DNA of 50,165 nucleotides from Akkermansia muciniphila (GTDB lineage: Bacteria > Verrucomicrobiota > Verrucomicrobiia > Limisphaerales > UBA11320). A program made the position numbers and the translations under genes. The first letter of the stretch is position 1; every line of letters begins with the position of its first letter. Where the stretch lies: NCBI GenBank assembly GCA_945861575.1, contig CAMAVD010000007.1, positions 1 through 50,165 of the forward strand, in the 5' to 3' direction. Under the pieces are notes generated by a model. The model did not search any database. It saw nothing but the letters and a program-made list of their open reading frames with translations, and was not told where the DNA came from. Shown one piece after another: positions 1 through 8,494 of this stretch.

Positions 1-362
1 TGCATATAGTGACTTAGGGCAACACCCCAGGTATCGCGATCCAAAACGATTCCCTTGAAGCGTCCCTGAAACAGGTGCCCGACTCGGCTATGCCGCCGAT
101 TAAACCACACGCTGTACGACACCTGCAGCCAGTGCATCCCGGCGCTCAAATTCGCCTCAGGGGTTTCGACCATCAAGTGATAGTGGTTCTCCATCAGCAC
201 ATAGGCGTGAAGCCTCCATCGGAAACGGAGCACCAACTCCTCAAGCAACTCCAAAAAATGAGCGCGATCTCCGTCATCCCGATAGATTCGTCTTCGCTCA
301 TTTCCGCGGGATGTCAGGTGATACCACCCTCCGGCATAATCAATCCTTAACGGCCTTGCCAT
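1..362 (-). CDS. REP-associated tyrosine transposase (RAYT, Y1_Tnp/IS200-like), 3' end cut by window
   Basis: The minus strand is open from ATG at 362 to the window edge, giving about 120 residues. The N-terminus MARPLRIDYAGGWYHLTSRG and the His pair in MENHYHLMVETP are the hallmarks of the Y1 HUH transposase fold, in which two histidines bind the metal that activates the catalytic tyrosine. The tyrosine itself should lie beyond the edge. RAYTs are single-copy, domesticated relatives of IS200 that act on REP-type palindromes. A REP-like inverted repeat lies 78 bp upstream (440-542), which fits. Whether the full gene is intact cannot be judged here. Confidence 0.85.
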   Translation of the reverse strand, partial: MARPLRIDYAGGWYHLTSRGNERRRIYRDDGDRAHFLELLEELVLRFRWRLHAYVLMENHYHLMVETPEANLSAGMHWLQVSYSVWFNRRHSRVGHLFQGRFKGIVLDRDTWGVALSHYM

Positions 363-439
363 ACTCTCAATCTACACATCTCCACTGCCCATTGGCAATC
401 CCTATAAGAAGGCAGAGATCTGACCCCGGCTTTGAAACC

Positions 440-542
440 TAACCGCGAATAAACGCCAATGAACGCTAATCCAGAAGTCACAACCCAGGAGCCCTTTTCG
501 CATTCGCGTCTATTCGCGTCTATTCGCGTCTATTCGCGGTTA
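440..542. repeat. REP-like inverted repeat built from 10-bp units
   Basis: The left arm at 440-470 (taaccgcgaataaacgccaa and following bases) is nearly the reverse complement of the right arm at 512-542. The right side is a 10-bp tandem: attcgcgtct occurs three times from 502 and is followed by attcgcggtt. The arms are centred on about 491. The position just upstream of the RAYT gene suggests a REP/BIME-like target or a 5' structure of that element. That role is inference. Confidence 0.6.
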
Positions 543-673
543 GCCAAGCCGTCTGATCCAATACCCGGGCCGCGGTTTGGCCTGCATCACAGCCAGGATC
601 CAGACACGGTCGGGTTGATCGAGCGTGTTTCCTCAACGATTTGTTCCAGTGTTATCGGCACGGTGATTACCAT
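540..673 (-). pseudogene. Toxin-antitoxin remnant (antitoxin N-terminus joined out of frame to ParE/RelE-like toxin C-terminus)
   Basis: Reading leftward from ATG at 673, MVITVPITLEQIVEETRSI looks like the start of a small addiction-module antitoxin, and this frame soon stops. In another frame the same stretch continues as DRVWILAVMQAKPRPGYWIRR and ends at 540, resembling the C-terminus of a ParE/RelE-type toxin. The simplest reading is a deletion that removed the antitoxin end and toxin start. The toxin stop codon lies inside the right arm of the REP-like repeat. The pieces are short, so this is tentative. Confidence 0.35.
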
Positions 674-743
674 AATCTCTTTGAGCTTAGGATTCAATGC
701 CAGGAATGGGCTCTATTTGCACGGGTAGGGACGGGGCTTCTGC

Positions 744-1400
744 CTACCGAGCCGTGGGATGACTTTGCTCAGGGGTGTCAAAACTGGACACGATGAACTC
801 ACGGATCCGACGGATCTCCTGCTCCCCGTGAATGGTATGTGCCTTGGGATACTCCTGCCAGGTGAGATCGATGCCCGAGGACTTGAGTGCGGCCATTTGA
901 GCGCGAACCGATTTGCATTCCAACATGGGATCCTGAGTTCCATGAGTCACCAGAACACGCTGCTGACGCGCTACAGGTGAAACCTCTTTAAGAAGCCGTT
1001 CGTAGTCGGGGAGGAAGCCGCTGATGCCGATCAACGCTGCAAAGAGATGCGGGTAGCGAAGACCAGTCTCGAGGGTCATCAGACAGCCCTGCGAGAACCC
1101 GAACAAAACGGTGTCGGAGGTGGCAAACCCACGAGCCCGATTCTCGTCGAGAAGCTCCACCAGCAACTGGCGGCTGCGGTCGATGCCAGGACGCCTATCT
1201 CCCTGGATATCGAACCAGGAGTAGCCTCCGTAATAAAAGTCCGGGGCATTCACCAGCTGGTAGTTTAGCCAGGGAAGTCCGAGTTCGTCCGGCATCCACG
1301 TGTACCCGGCAGCGCTATCGCCCAAACCGTGGAGTGCGATCAAGAGCCGCTTTGAATTTGTCTCAGCGGCCGGAATGAAACTGCTCAGGAGCTGTGCCAT
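744..1400 (-). CDS. Alpha/beta-hydrolase, phospholipase/carboxylesterase family
   Basis: This 218-residue protein has the compact alpha/beta-hydrolase fold of the bacterial phospholipase/carboxylesterase (YpfH/EstB-like) family. Visible parts are the oxyanion segment ALHGLGDS near residues 22-29, the nucleophile elbow GFSQG with Ser103, an acid at Asp157 in THGTQDP, and His188 in KAHTI. No signal peptide is evident, so a cytoplasmic esterase acting on short acyl or phospholipid esters is likely. It ends just downstream of the TA remnant and follows the cytochrome b gene by 18 nt on the same strand, so it could be the last gene of that transcript. The substrate is unknown. Confidence 0.85.
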   Translation of the reverse strand: MAQLLSSFIPAAETNSKRLLIALHGLGDSAAGYTWMPDELGLPWLNYQLVNAPDFYYGGYSWFDIQGDRRPGIDRSRQLLVELLDENRARGFATSDTVLFGFSQGCLMTLETGLRYPHLFAALIGISGFLPDYERLLKEVSPVARQQRVLVTHGTQDPMLECKSVRAQMAALKSSGIDLTWQEYPKAHTIHGEQEIRRIREFIVSSFDTPEQSHPTAR

Positions 1401-1418
1401 GGAGGGTAGAGACGCAGT

Positions 1419-3260
1419 TCAGGGCTTTTTAGATGCAGTCTGGGCACGATCCGCGACCGCTGCCGGCTCATACCACTCACCCCGCAGCCAGTCAGCCAGC
1501 AAGCCGATGGCGGCTTCGTCCAGGATTTGTTCTTTGCCAAACAGGGGCATGCGGTCGTTGCGCTTCCCATAGAAGCGAGCATGCGAAGGATCTCGGATGA
1601 ACGCCATCAACCAGGCTTTCGACCCGTACCCGGTCAGTTCAGGCCCGGTGGCATCTTCATCTGGCTTGCCGAAAACATGGCATTCGGTGCAGCGAAGGGT
1701 GTCGGAGCGAAGAGCCTCCTGGCCCAACTTCACGAGAGAGGCATCCTTCTGATCCAGCGTGTGCTGCGACTTCAGCCCCGCCTCGGCAGAGAGGGCTGCG
1801 ATGGCACTCACCAGCAATGTACGTCCCGGCGCATCAAGGGCAGCGATGTCCTTCTTTACAAAGCGGGCCATCTTCCCGTCGGCGAACTTGCTCCCACCAA
1901 AATAGTGAGCGGTGCTGATCCGCGCCGGATCCAGCAGCCCGGTGATCCACTCACGAGAGGCGAATCCCTTGAGATCACTGGCCGAAGGCGCGTCTTTGGG
2001 CGTCCCCTCCAGGCCGTCATGCCCTCCATAGCGGTGACAGCTGGCACAGTTACGCGCGAAGAGTTTGGGCCCCTGCGTGAGAGGGTCATTGCGCAGAAGT
2101 GTGACCGCACCTGAGCTGGGGATACCCGACGGCGACCGGGCGAGGATCTTGACCCGCTCCGCTTCCTGTTCGGCCGAACGCAGCGCCGCCCGGTAAGAGG
2201 GCGACCGTGCATCTTCCGTCTTGGCCAGCCAAGTCAGAAGCCCGATCCCAACGAGCAGGGAGAAAAGCATACCCAGGTTGAACCGATGTCCAAGACGCCA
2301 TCGTCCAAGAAAGGGCATAAGGAAGATCACGCCCATAAGGATCGAGGGAAGGATGATGGCCCCCCAAATCTCGCTTTCGCCTGGAAAATATTTCAGCAGC
2401 TGGAAGAGGAAGAGGAAGTACCATTCGGGACGCGCGGCGGAAAACTGCTCCGAAGGGTCAGCAGGCGCGGTGAGTTCTGCCCCGAGAGGCGCATGGGAGC
2501 CCGTGAGACGGGGCCAAAGGATCAGCAACAGAACCGTGGCCATTACCGCGAGGGCCGCCACACCATCCTTCAGCACCTGATCAGGCCAGAAGGGCTCATC
2601 TCGCTTGCGACGAGGCTCTGCGGCGGTCAATCCGTGCTTGCGAAAGAGATAGATATGGCCCACCACCAGCAAAACGACTCCTGCGGGCAGCCAGCCTGCA
2701 TGCAAGGCGAAGAAGCGGCTCAGGGTATGGTGCCCGTACTCGGTGCCGCCAATAATTAAACGCTGCAGATCCGGGCCGATAACGGGGGTAATGCCTGCGA
2801 TATTCGTGGCCACCCGGGTGGCCCAATAGCCTTTCTGGTCCCAAGGCAGCAGGTAACCCGTGAGAGACAGGGCCAGGACTAGGCCAAGCAGGCCAAGCCC
2901 AAACCAGAAGTTCAGCTCGCGAGGGGCCTTGTAGGCACCATCGATCATGACCTGCATGAAGTGCAGCACCAACAACACGGTCATGAGCTGGGCCGTAAAG
3001 TGGTGAATTCCCCGCAGCAGCCACCCCCCGGTCATCTCGTTCTGGATGTAATAGACGCTTTCCCAAGCGGTCTGGGCTCCAGGAATATAGGCCAGCCAGA
3101 GAAAGAGACCCGTGATAAACTGGACGGCGAGGGCAAACGTCAGCGCGCTGCCCCAGACATAGCGCCAGCGGGAGCCGCCAGGAACATTCTCGTAGAGCGC
3201 CTCATGCAGCAGCTTCCGGCAACCGGTCCGACTGTCCAGCCAATCAATAAGTGCCTTCAT
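1419..3260 (-). CDS. Cytochrome b fused to a dihaem cytochrome c (quinol oxidoreductase bc-type complex)
   Basis: A 613-residue membrane protein joins a full cytochrome b to two C-terminal c-type haem domains. Haem b ligand pairs are His86/His100 and His187/His202. The second pair has 14 residues between the histidines, the cytochrome b6 spacing rather than the 13 of bc1. The quinone-site PEWY lies at 279-282. Haem c motifs are CASCH (405-409), with Met463 as likely distal ligand, and CTECH (524-528), with Met571. With the upstream Rieske protein it would oxidise quinol and pass electrons to a periplasmic acceptor. The start at 3260 is chosen because its ATG overlaps the Rieske stop (ATGA); a longer in-frame extension would run into the Rieske gene. 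Confidence 0.93.
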   Translation of the reverse strand: MKALIDWLDSRTGCRKLLHEALYENVPGGSRWRYVWGSALTFALAVQFITGLFLWLAYIPGAQTAWESVYYIQNEMTGGWLLRGIHHFTAQLMTVLLVLHFMQVMIDGAYKAPRELNFWFGLGLLGLVLALSLTGYLLPWDQKGYWATRVATNIAGITPVIGPDLQRLIIGGTEYGHHTLSRFFALHAGWLPAGVVLLVVGHIYLFRKHGLTAAEPRRKRDEPFWPDQVLKDGVAALAVMATVLLLILWPRLTGSHAPLGAELTAPADPSEQFSAARPEWYFLFLFQLLKYFPGESEIWGAIILPSILMGVIFLMPFLGRWRLGHRFNLGMLFSLLVGIGLLTWLAKTEDARSPSYRAALRSAEQEAERVKILARSPSGIPSSGAVTLLRNDPLTQGPKLFARNCASCHRYGGHDGLEGTPKDAPSASDLKGFASREWITGLLDPARISTAHYFGGSKFADGKMARFVKKDIAALDAPGRTLLVSAIAALSAEAGLKSQHTLDQKDASLVKLGQEALRSDTLRCTECHVFGKPDEDATGPELTGYGSKAWLMAFIRDPSHARFYGKRNDRMPLFGKEQILDEAAIGLLADWLRGEWYEPAAVADRAQTASKKP

Positions 3261-3817
3261 GCCAGGGGAATCTTTTCTGAAGTCCCGGCACGATAGTTCT
3301 GGAACCGGACCCAAACCTCACTGCCATTCCGGACTTCAACGTCAAGTGTGTCCAACGGACGAGCACTCGGACTGCGCTGATCGGCAAGTGTTCCGTCCAG
3401 GGCAAAGGAGCTGTTATGACAGGGGCAGAGATAGTGACGCTGGTCGGACTGGTAGTCGACCGCGCAGCCCGCATGGGGGCAGATCACATTCAGGGCTTCC
3501 ACCTTGTCCGGCGCCACACGTCGCAGGTAGACCGCCCCCACCGGGACATTGGGAAACTTGTTCCAGGCGTCAGACTTGTCAGCCACTACGGGAAACTTCC
3601 TTGGAGTTCCGTCCTCAGGCAATGCTCCCAGAAAGGCGACTCTCAGAAAGCCCCCAGCCTCCGCTGGGGCCCTCCGAATAGGGTCTGAGGCAAAGTTGAG
3701 TCCGGCAGCAATGGGGACTGCCGTCGCTACGCCGCCCAAGGCTACCGCGCAACAGGCCTTTACGAATTGACGCCGGTCGGCGTCACTTGAGGGGGCTGGT
3801 GGAGTGTCGATGCTCAT
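3257..3817 (-). CDS. Rieske [2Fe-2S] protein of the bc-type complex
   Basis: This 186-residue Rieske protein carries the cluster motifs CPHAGC (Cys113, His115) and CPCHNSSF (Cys131, His134); Cys118 and Cys133 should form the stabilising disulfide. The N-terminus has a twin arginine (DRRQF) before a hydrophobic stretch at about 21-41, consistent with Tat export and an uncleaved membrane anchor, as is usual in this family. It is the first gene of the pair and overlaps the cytochrome b-c gene by 4 nt, so the two are probably translated together. The start at 3817 drops an upstream extension that shows no Rieske homology and overlaps the divergent kinase region. Confidence 0.94.
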   Translation of the reverse strand: MSIDTPPAPSSDADRRQFVKACCAVALGGVATAVPIAAGLNFASDPIRRAPAEAGGFLRVAFLGALPEDGTPRKFPVVADKSDAWNKFPNVPVGAVYLRRVAPDKVEALNVICPHAGCAVDYQSDQRHYLCPCHNSSFALDGTLADQRSPSARPLDTLDVEVRNGSEVWVRFQNYRAGTSEKIPLA

Positions 3818-3935
3818 GCAAGAGAGATATATACGCTTTCGGAGATGGACTCGATCACAGCCATCCTTCTTCAAAAAGACAATCCTGAAACTTGTCCCGG
3901 CTGAGTTCCCGATTACATTAGGGGTGAAAGAGATC

Positions 3936-4934
3936 ATGTCTGACGACAGAAAACAACTCCGACGGGCCATCTGTGGTGCCTGTGGCTCCAGCAACTGGAT
4001 CCCGGGCGATTTGCCGGCGCTGGACACCATCGCCTGCACCAAGTGTGGGCACCCCGTCATCCTGCCCACTCGGATCCGGCAGTTTGAGCTTCGCGAAGTG
4101 GTCGCATCGGGCGGAATGGGAACGGTCTACCGGTCGATGGACGTGAATCTCAAACGGGTGGTCGCAGTGAAGCTGATGAAACGGGAAATCGCCGAGGACA
4201 AGGAGGCGATGGAAAGTTTCTACCGCGAGGCCAGGGCCGGCGCAGCCCTGAACCACCAGAACATCATCCATGTCTATACCTTCGATGAGTTCGAAGGGAG
4301 GCCCTTCCTGGTCATGGAGCTAGCCGACAATGGCAGCCTGGACTCACGGATCGAGAAAGAGGGGATGCTCCCCGAAGTTCAAGTCCTCGACGTGGGAATC
4401 GCCATGTGCTCCGCCTTGGAGTCGGCGCTCAAAAAGAACTTCCTGCATCGGGATCTAAAGCCGGGCAATATTCTCTACAATGCGGAAGGTGAGTCAAAGC
4501 TGGTCGATTTCGGACTGGCGCGTGAAGCCCAGACGGAGGAGGCCTTCGAGGGTGCCGTGTGGGGCACTCCCTATTACATCGCCCCGGAGAAGGTGAAACG
4601 AGAGGCGGAAACGTTCCATTCGGACATGTATAGCCTGGGAGGCACCCTCTACCACGCCCTTACAGGGCATGTCCCCTTTGAAGCGGAGACCATTGAGGAC
4701 ATCATCGCGGCCCATGTGCATACCCCCCTCACGCCCCCTGATCGCGTCCGACCTGACATCAGCCCGCTGACCAGCGAGGCGCTGGTCCAAGCGATGGCGA
4801 AGGATCCAGCGCAGCGGTTTGCCACCTATTTCGATTTCCGAATGGCGATGGAAGCGTCTCGCACCTCGCTGCACTTCGCGAACCAGCGCCTTATCGAGCC
4901 CGAGAAGGGCATCAAATCCTGGTTCCGCCGCTGA
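3936..4934 (+). CDS. Soluble Ser/Thr protein kinase (Hanks type) with N-terminal zinc ribbon
   Basis: A 332-residue kinase with a complete catalytic set: glycine loop near 58-65, VAVK with Lys79, Glu98, HRDLKPGN (171-178), DFGLA (191-195) and GTPYYIAPE (210-218). Before the kinase domain lie two CxxC pairs (13-16 and 34-37), a likely zinc ribbon. No transmembrane segment or extracellular sensor follows, unlike PknB, so it acts in the cytoplasm. The start at 3936 follows the purine-rich aaagagatc. A weak promoter-like pair (TTGTCC at 3892, TACATT at 3914, 16-bp spacer) lies just upstream. It is divergent from the Rieske/cytochrome b pair, and the targets cannot be inferred. Confidence 0.92.
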   Translation: MSDDRKQLRRAICGACGSSNWIPGDLPALDTIACTKCGHPVILPTRIRQFELREVVASGGMGTVYRSMDVNLKRVVAVKLMKREIAEDKEAMESFYREARAGAALNHQNIIHVYTFDEFEGRPFLVMELADNGSLDSRIEKEGMLPEVQVLDVGIAMCSALESALKKNFLHRDLKPGNILYNAEGESKLVDFGLAREAQTEEAFEGAVWGTPYYIAPEKVKREAETFHSDMYSLGGTLYHALTGHVPFEAETIEDIIAAHVHTPLTPPDRVRPDISPLTSEALVQAMAKDPAQRFATYFDFRMAMEASRTSLHFANQRLIEPEKGIKSWFRR

Positions 4935-4966
4935 CGCGCCGGACGGACCCAGGGCCATACCATAGG

Positions 4967-6124
4967 CTACGAGGTCCTCAAGGTCTGTGCGGATGGGTCA
5001 CGTCGGCCCAAAGCCTTGATCAGAGCTTCCACAGCCTGCTCTACCCGCACTCCTTGCATGCATCGAAAATCGATCGGGCACTCTCGTTGGAAGCAGGGAG
5101 TGCACGGCGTAGGCACGCGCAAGAGATGATGTTGGGGGTCTCCGGGAAGCCCAGGTGCCGTCAGCTCTGGGCTGGTGCTACCGAAAGGCACTACCACCGA
5201 GGTTCCCAGGGCGGCGGCCACATGCATCGGCCCCGAGTCATTGGTCAGCAGCGCACCACACAACTTCAGGCCAGCCATCAGCTCGCGAAGCGAGGTGCTT
5301 CCGGCGACATTGGCAATGGGCACCTGTGCGCCCGCTTCCCGCATGCGACGCTCGACGCGCTCAGTGAGGGAACGATCCGCCGCACCTCCAAACAGGATCC
5401 AAGCCGCACCCGTACGACCCGCCAGTTCGACCGCTGCTGCCGCAAATCGCTCCTCCGGCCAACGCTTCGCCGGCCCATACTCTGCCCCAGCATTCAACCC
5501 AAGCACCGGCCCAGAATGCCCAGAGAACGTGGAAAGAAACCGTTCTCGGAAAGCCCGTGTCTCGGTCTCGTTCACCGCGAGTCTGGGCGACAGGGGCAAG
5601 GTCGAGCCGCCTACTGCCCCCACGAGGTGGAGATAGTGATGAAGATGATGCGCCTCAGGCGGGAGAGTCTCCGCCAGACTCGGATGAGCGATCCGACGCC
5701 GGATCTCCGACAGGGAACGTTTGGGCATTCCCCGCTGGGTCGCTGGTCGAGAGACGCGGTGATTCAACCAGAACATTCGAGCACGCCCCCCATAGCCGAC
5801 CCGATGTTTCACCCCGCCGGCCCAGAGTTCTATTGCTGTGCGGGTGGAGTTGGGGAAAGCGATCCCGATGTCAAAACGTTCAGCCCGGACGCGCCGGGCT
5901 ATCGAGAGCAGGCCTTCTTCAGGACCGAAGGACATCACGGCGTCGACTGCCGAAAAACCCTCCCAAAGAAGTGCGAGTTTTTGAGGCGTCAGAAGATGGA
6001 TCCGCGCCTCGGGAAAACGCTCGCGCAGACGCAGCAGCGCCGGGGTCGTCATGACGGCGTCTCCGAGCCAATTCACGCTTCGAACCAGGATGCGGCGGAC
6101 GGATTGGGGAGGAGGTAGAGGCAT
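4967..6124 (-). CDS. waaF: Glycosyltransferase family 9, lipopolysaccharide heptosyltransferase (WaaF-like)
   Basis: A 385-residue GT9 protein that should add a heptose from ADP-heptose to the LPS inner core at the cytoplasmic face. The N-terminus ILVRSVNWLGDAVMTTPAL (12-30) is the typical heptosyltransferase II acceptor-side motif. The C-terminal donor-binding half has KRWPEERFA (220-228) and TNDSGPMHVAAALG (294-307). Downstream genes on the same strand order (lpxL-type and lpxK genes) belong to lipid A synthesis, so this is an LPS block. Whether it is heptosyltransferase I, II or a related family member cannot be settled by sequence alone; the NWLGDA motif favours II. Confidence 0.88.
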   Translation of the reverse strand: MPLPPPQSVRRILVRSVNWLGDAVMTTPALLRLRERFPEARIHLLTPQKLALLWEGFSAVDAVMSFGPEEGLLSIARRVRAERFDIGIAFPNSTRTAIELWAGGVKHRVGYGGRARMFWLNHRVSRPATQRGMPKRSLSEIRRRIAHPSLAETLPPEAHHLHHYLHLVGAVGGSTLPLSPRLAVNETETRAFRERFLSTFSGHSGPVLGLNAGAEYGPAKRWPEERFAAAAVELAGRTGAAWILFGGAADRSLTERVERRMREAGAQVPIANVAGSTSLRELMAGLKLCGALLTNDSGPMHVAAALGTSVVVPFGSTSPELTAPGLPGDPQHHLLRVPTPCTPCFQRECPIDFRCMQGVRVEQAVEALIKALGRRDPSAQTLRTS

Positions 6125-6138
6125 ATCCGAGCTGAATT

Positions 6139-7098
6139 TCAGGAAAGCGCGGCTCCCTTGGCGCTCGCTGTGGGATCTTGATCATCTTCAGGGCTTGGAG
6201 AAGACTTCCGATGCTTTCCCGGTTTCCAACGCTTGTGAACCCAAAACCAGTTGGCTGGGTCTCGTCGAATCGCCTCCTCATAACAGCGGTTCACGTCCGA
6301 CATGATTTCCGCGACCGGTCGGGGAGATCCATCCCCATGAAGGGTAGGGATGAATGGGGAAAACTCGATACGCCACTGGCACAGGCTCACGCGGTAGCAG
6401 ATCGCCACGATCAGAGGTGCATTGTATCGAAGGGCGAGGACTGCGGGTGCAGCGCTGGTGGAACAGACACGTCCAAGGAATGGAAGGGGGATCCCGCGGT
6501 CGCCCGCATGCTGGTCGGCCAGCAACCCAAGAAGTAAACCTCCTCGGGCCAGAGCCTCCCGCAGAGCTGCAGCGTCGGTCCGTCGCTCGAAGTAAAGGCA
6601 GCCTGAGCGTGCGCGCAGCGACTGCATGAGTCGGTTCAACCCAGCCTGTCGAAGCCCGCGGTAGGTCGTAGCCGCGCGGAATCCAGGGAGATAGCGGCCG
6701 AAGCGGGCATACAGCTCAAAGTTGCCAAAATGCCCGATGGCACCAATGACGCAACTTCCAGGATGCTCCTTCATCCAGTGTTGGAAGGCCTTATTATCCT
6801 CCACCTCGAGATGGAGGGCCAGTGCTTCCTTGGTCATGGAAGCCGTTTTGATCGCACTGCAATAATTCTCGCCCAAACGACGAAAGTGTTCCCGCGCACA
6901 GGCCTTTACCTGAGCCGGGCTGAGGGTGTCGGGGAAGGATCTAGCGATGTTTTCAAGCGCAATGCGACGATGGCGTCCATCCAGTGCAAAGGCCAGCGCA
7001 CCGGCCATGCGACCCAGCCTGGCCACCCAGGACAAGGGAAAGGCCTGCAACACGAAAACTACGGTTCTCGCAGCGAAATAGAGCAGGTTATCCATCAT
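6139..7098 (-). CDS. Lipid A biosynthesis acyltransferase (LpxL/HtrB family)
   Basis: A 319-residue inner-membrane acyltransferase with an N-terminal hydrophobic anchor (about 5-25) and the catalytic HX4E motif in GHFGNFE (His123, Glu128). Family members transfer a secondary acyl chain from acyl-ACP to the lipid A precursor. The gene lies 14 nt upstream of waaF and downstream of lpxK, which supports this role. Start choice: tandem ATGs at 7098 and 7095 follow a GGGGGAAGG purine run; the longer version from 7122 starts with TTG and would consume that ribosome-binding site. The C-terminus ends in a charged Ser/Asp-rich tail. Which acyl position it modifies is unknown. Confidence 0.88.
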   Translation of the reverse strand: MMDNLLYFAARTVVFVLQAFPLSWVARLGRMAGALAFALDGRHRRIALENIARSFPDTLSPAQVKACAREHFRRLGENYCSAIKTASMTKEALALHLEVEDNKAFQHWMKEHPGSCVIGAIGHFGNFELYARFGRYLPGFRAATTYRGLRQAGLNRLMQSLRARSGCLYFERRTDAAALREALARGGLLLGLLADQHAGDRGIPLPFLGRVCSTSAAPAVLALRYNAPLIVAICYRVSLCQWRIEFSPFIPTLHGDGSPRPVAEIMSDVNRCYEEAIRRDPANWFWVHKRWKPGKHRKSSPSPEDDQDPTASAKGAALS

Positions 7099-7153
7099 GC
7101 AACACGGTTGACCTTCCCCCAAACCAGCAGGCCTGCGAAGAATAAATCATAGA

Positions 7154-8326
7154 TCAACGGAAACAGATCTGGCGGACACACTCGTTGAAATCCCGCGCTC
7201 CTTTGAGGATCTTGATCTCCACCCGCATGAAGTAAATGGGCAGATCACGGCGGTCTACTTTCGGAAACCGGACCGCATCTTTCTGGGTGGTGATAATGGC
7301 GTTGGCCTGGCGCTTCTTGCTCCGGTTGATAGCGTTCAAGACCTCTTGCTGCGTGAAGCGGTGGTGGTCAGCAAAACGTTTGGAATACACCAGCTCACCC
7401 CCAAGTTTGACCAGCCCGCGCTCGAAGCTCTGCGGCTGGGCGATACCGCTGAACGATGCGACGCGCAGCCCCTTGATCACATCCAAGCCGTGGCGCTCGC
7501 CGGTAAACACGTCCTCAAAATAGAGGGGATGATGCTCGCACTCGATCACCGCCGCAGTCGGGTTGAGCTTGGCGATGCGAGCGCGCAAGGCCTGTGTGTT
7601 GCCGTCGCTCTTGGTAATGAACACGTAGCTGGCCCGGCTCAAATGGGACGGCGGTTCCCGGAGCGTCCCGCGTGGCAGGAGATGCTCGTTTCCAAAAGGC
7701 TGCTGGTAATCAATAAGGACGATGTCCTTCCGCCGCCCGGCCAATTTCCAATACTGATAGCCATCATCCAGAAGCAGCGTGTCGCAGCCGAAGGTCTCGA
7801 TGGCGTACCGGCCACTCTTCACCCGGTCTTTGTCGACCAGCACCACCACGTCTTTGAGATTGGACGCGAGCATGTAAGGCTCATCGCCCGCCGTTTCAGA
7901 GTCCAAGAGCAGGGATTTCCCGTCCGACACAACTCGAGGAGGTGTACGATCGTCTCGCAGCAGGAGTTTATTTACCAACCGTTTCCGAAGCGGGGGAGGT
8001 TTCGAGCGATAGCCGCGGGAGAGAATCGCCACATTCCGGCCTTGATCCTTGAGCTCGCGGGCAAACTTCTCCACCACCGGGGTCTTACCCGTGCCCCCCA
8101 CGGTCAGATTTCCAATCGCAATCACCTGCACCCCAAGGGTTGAGTCGCGCAAAATGCGCGTCTCGTAAAGAAAACGTCGAATCTTAACTGCCAGCGCAAA
8201 GACAAATGAGAGGGTGTAGAGAAGTCCACGCGTTGTCGCCGCCCGTTTTCCGGGGCGTTCCTCGAGGATGACCTCGAGGACGAAGGTCTCCAATGTTTCG
8301 ATCCAAGTTCTGAACTGTTCGCGCAT
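7154..8326 (-). CDS. lpxK: Tetraacyldisaccharide 4'-kinase
   Basis: LpxK phosphorylates the 4' position of the lipid A disaccharide precursor. The sequence has [20 protein letters not shown] with P-loop Lys81 and, further on, LSRGYRSK and [10 protein letters not shown], the counterpart of the usual LDDGFQH motif. With ATG at 8326 the protein is 390 residues, longer than the roughly 330 of proteobacterial LpxK because of an N-terminal stretch of about 60 residues with a hydrophobic segment at 33-48. An ATG at 8452 in the same frame would add 42 polar residues without homology; it has AGGGG almost touching it, so I prefer 8326 but the start is open. Neighbours are lpxL-type and waaF genes. Confidence 0.9.
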   Translation of the reverse strand: MREQFRTWIETLETFVLEVILEERPGKRAATTRGLLYTLSFVFALAVKIRRFLYETRILRDSTLGVQVIAIGNLTVGGTGKTPVVEKFARELKDQGRNVAILSRGYRSKPPPLRKRLVNKLLLRDDRTPPRVVSDGKSLLLDSETAGDEPYMLASNLKDVVVLVDKDRVKSGRYAIETFGCDTLLLDDGYQYWKLAGRRKDIVLIDYQQPFGNEHLLPRGTLREPPSHLSRASYVFITKSDGNTQALRARIAKLNPTAAVIECEHHPLYFEDVFTGERHGLDVIKGLRVASFSGIAQPQSFERGLVKLGGELVYSKRFADHHRFTQQEVLNAINRSKKRQANAIITTQKDAVRFPKVDRRDLPIYFMRVEIKILKGARDFNECVRQICFR

Positions 8327-8494
8327 CAGCTGCGACAGCCTGCCAATCTGGTCGCGGGGTGGCAACCATGGCGTGAAGTCCTCTGAATCCGTGCTGTCGG
8401 ACTCGTTTGCGTGCTCGGCCCAGTCTACCTGGCACCCCGCCCACTGAATCATCCCCTAAGCTAAGAACGCTCAGGGTCTGATTTGGGCTTCTTT

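Noticed and set aside
502-542. Short tandem 10-bp repeats as a CRISPR array
   Set aside because: The units are contiguous with no spacers and there are no cas genes; they form one arm of an inverted repeat.
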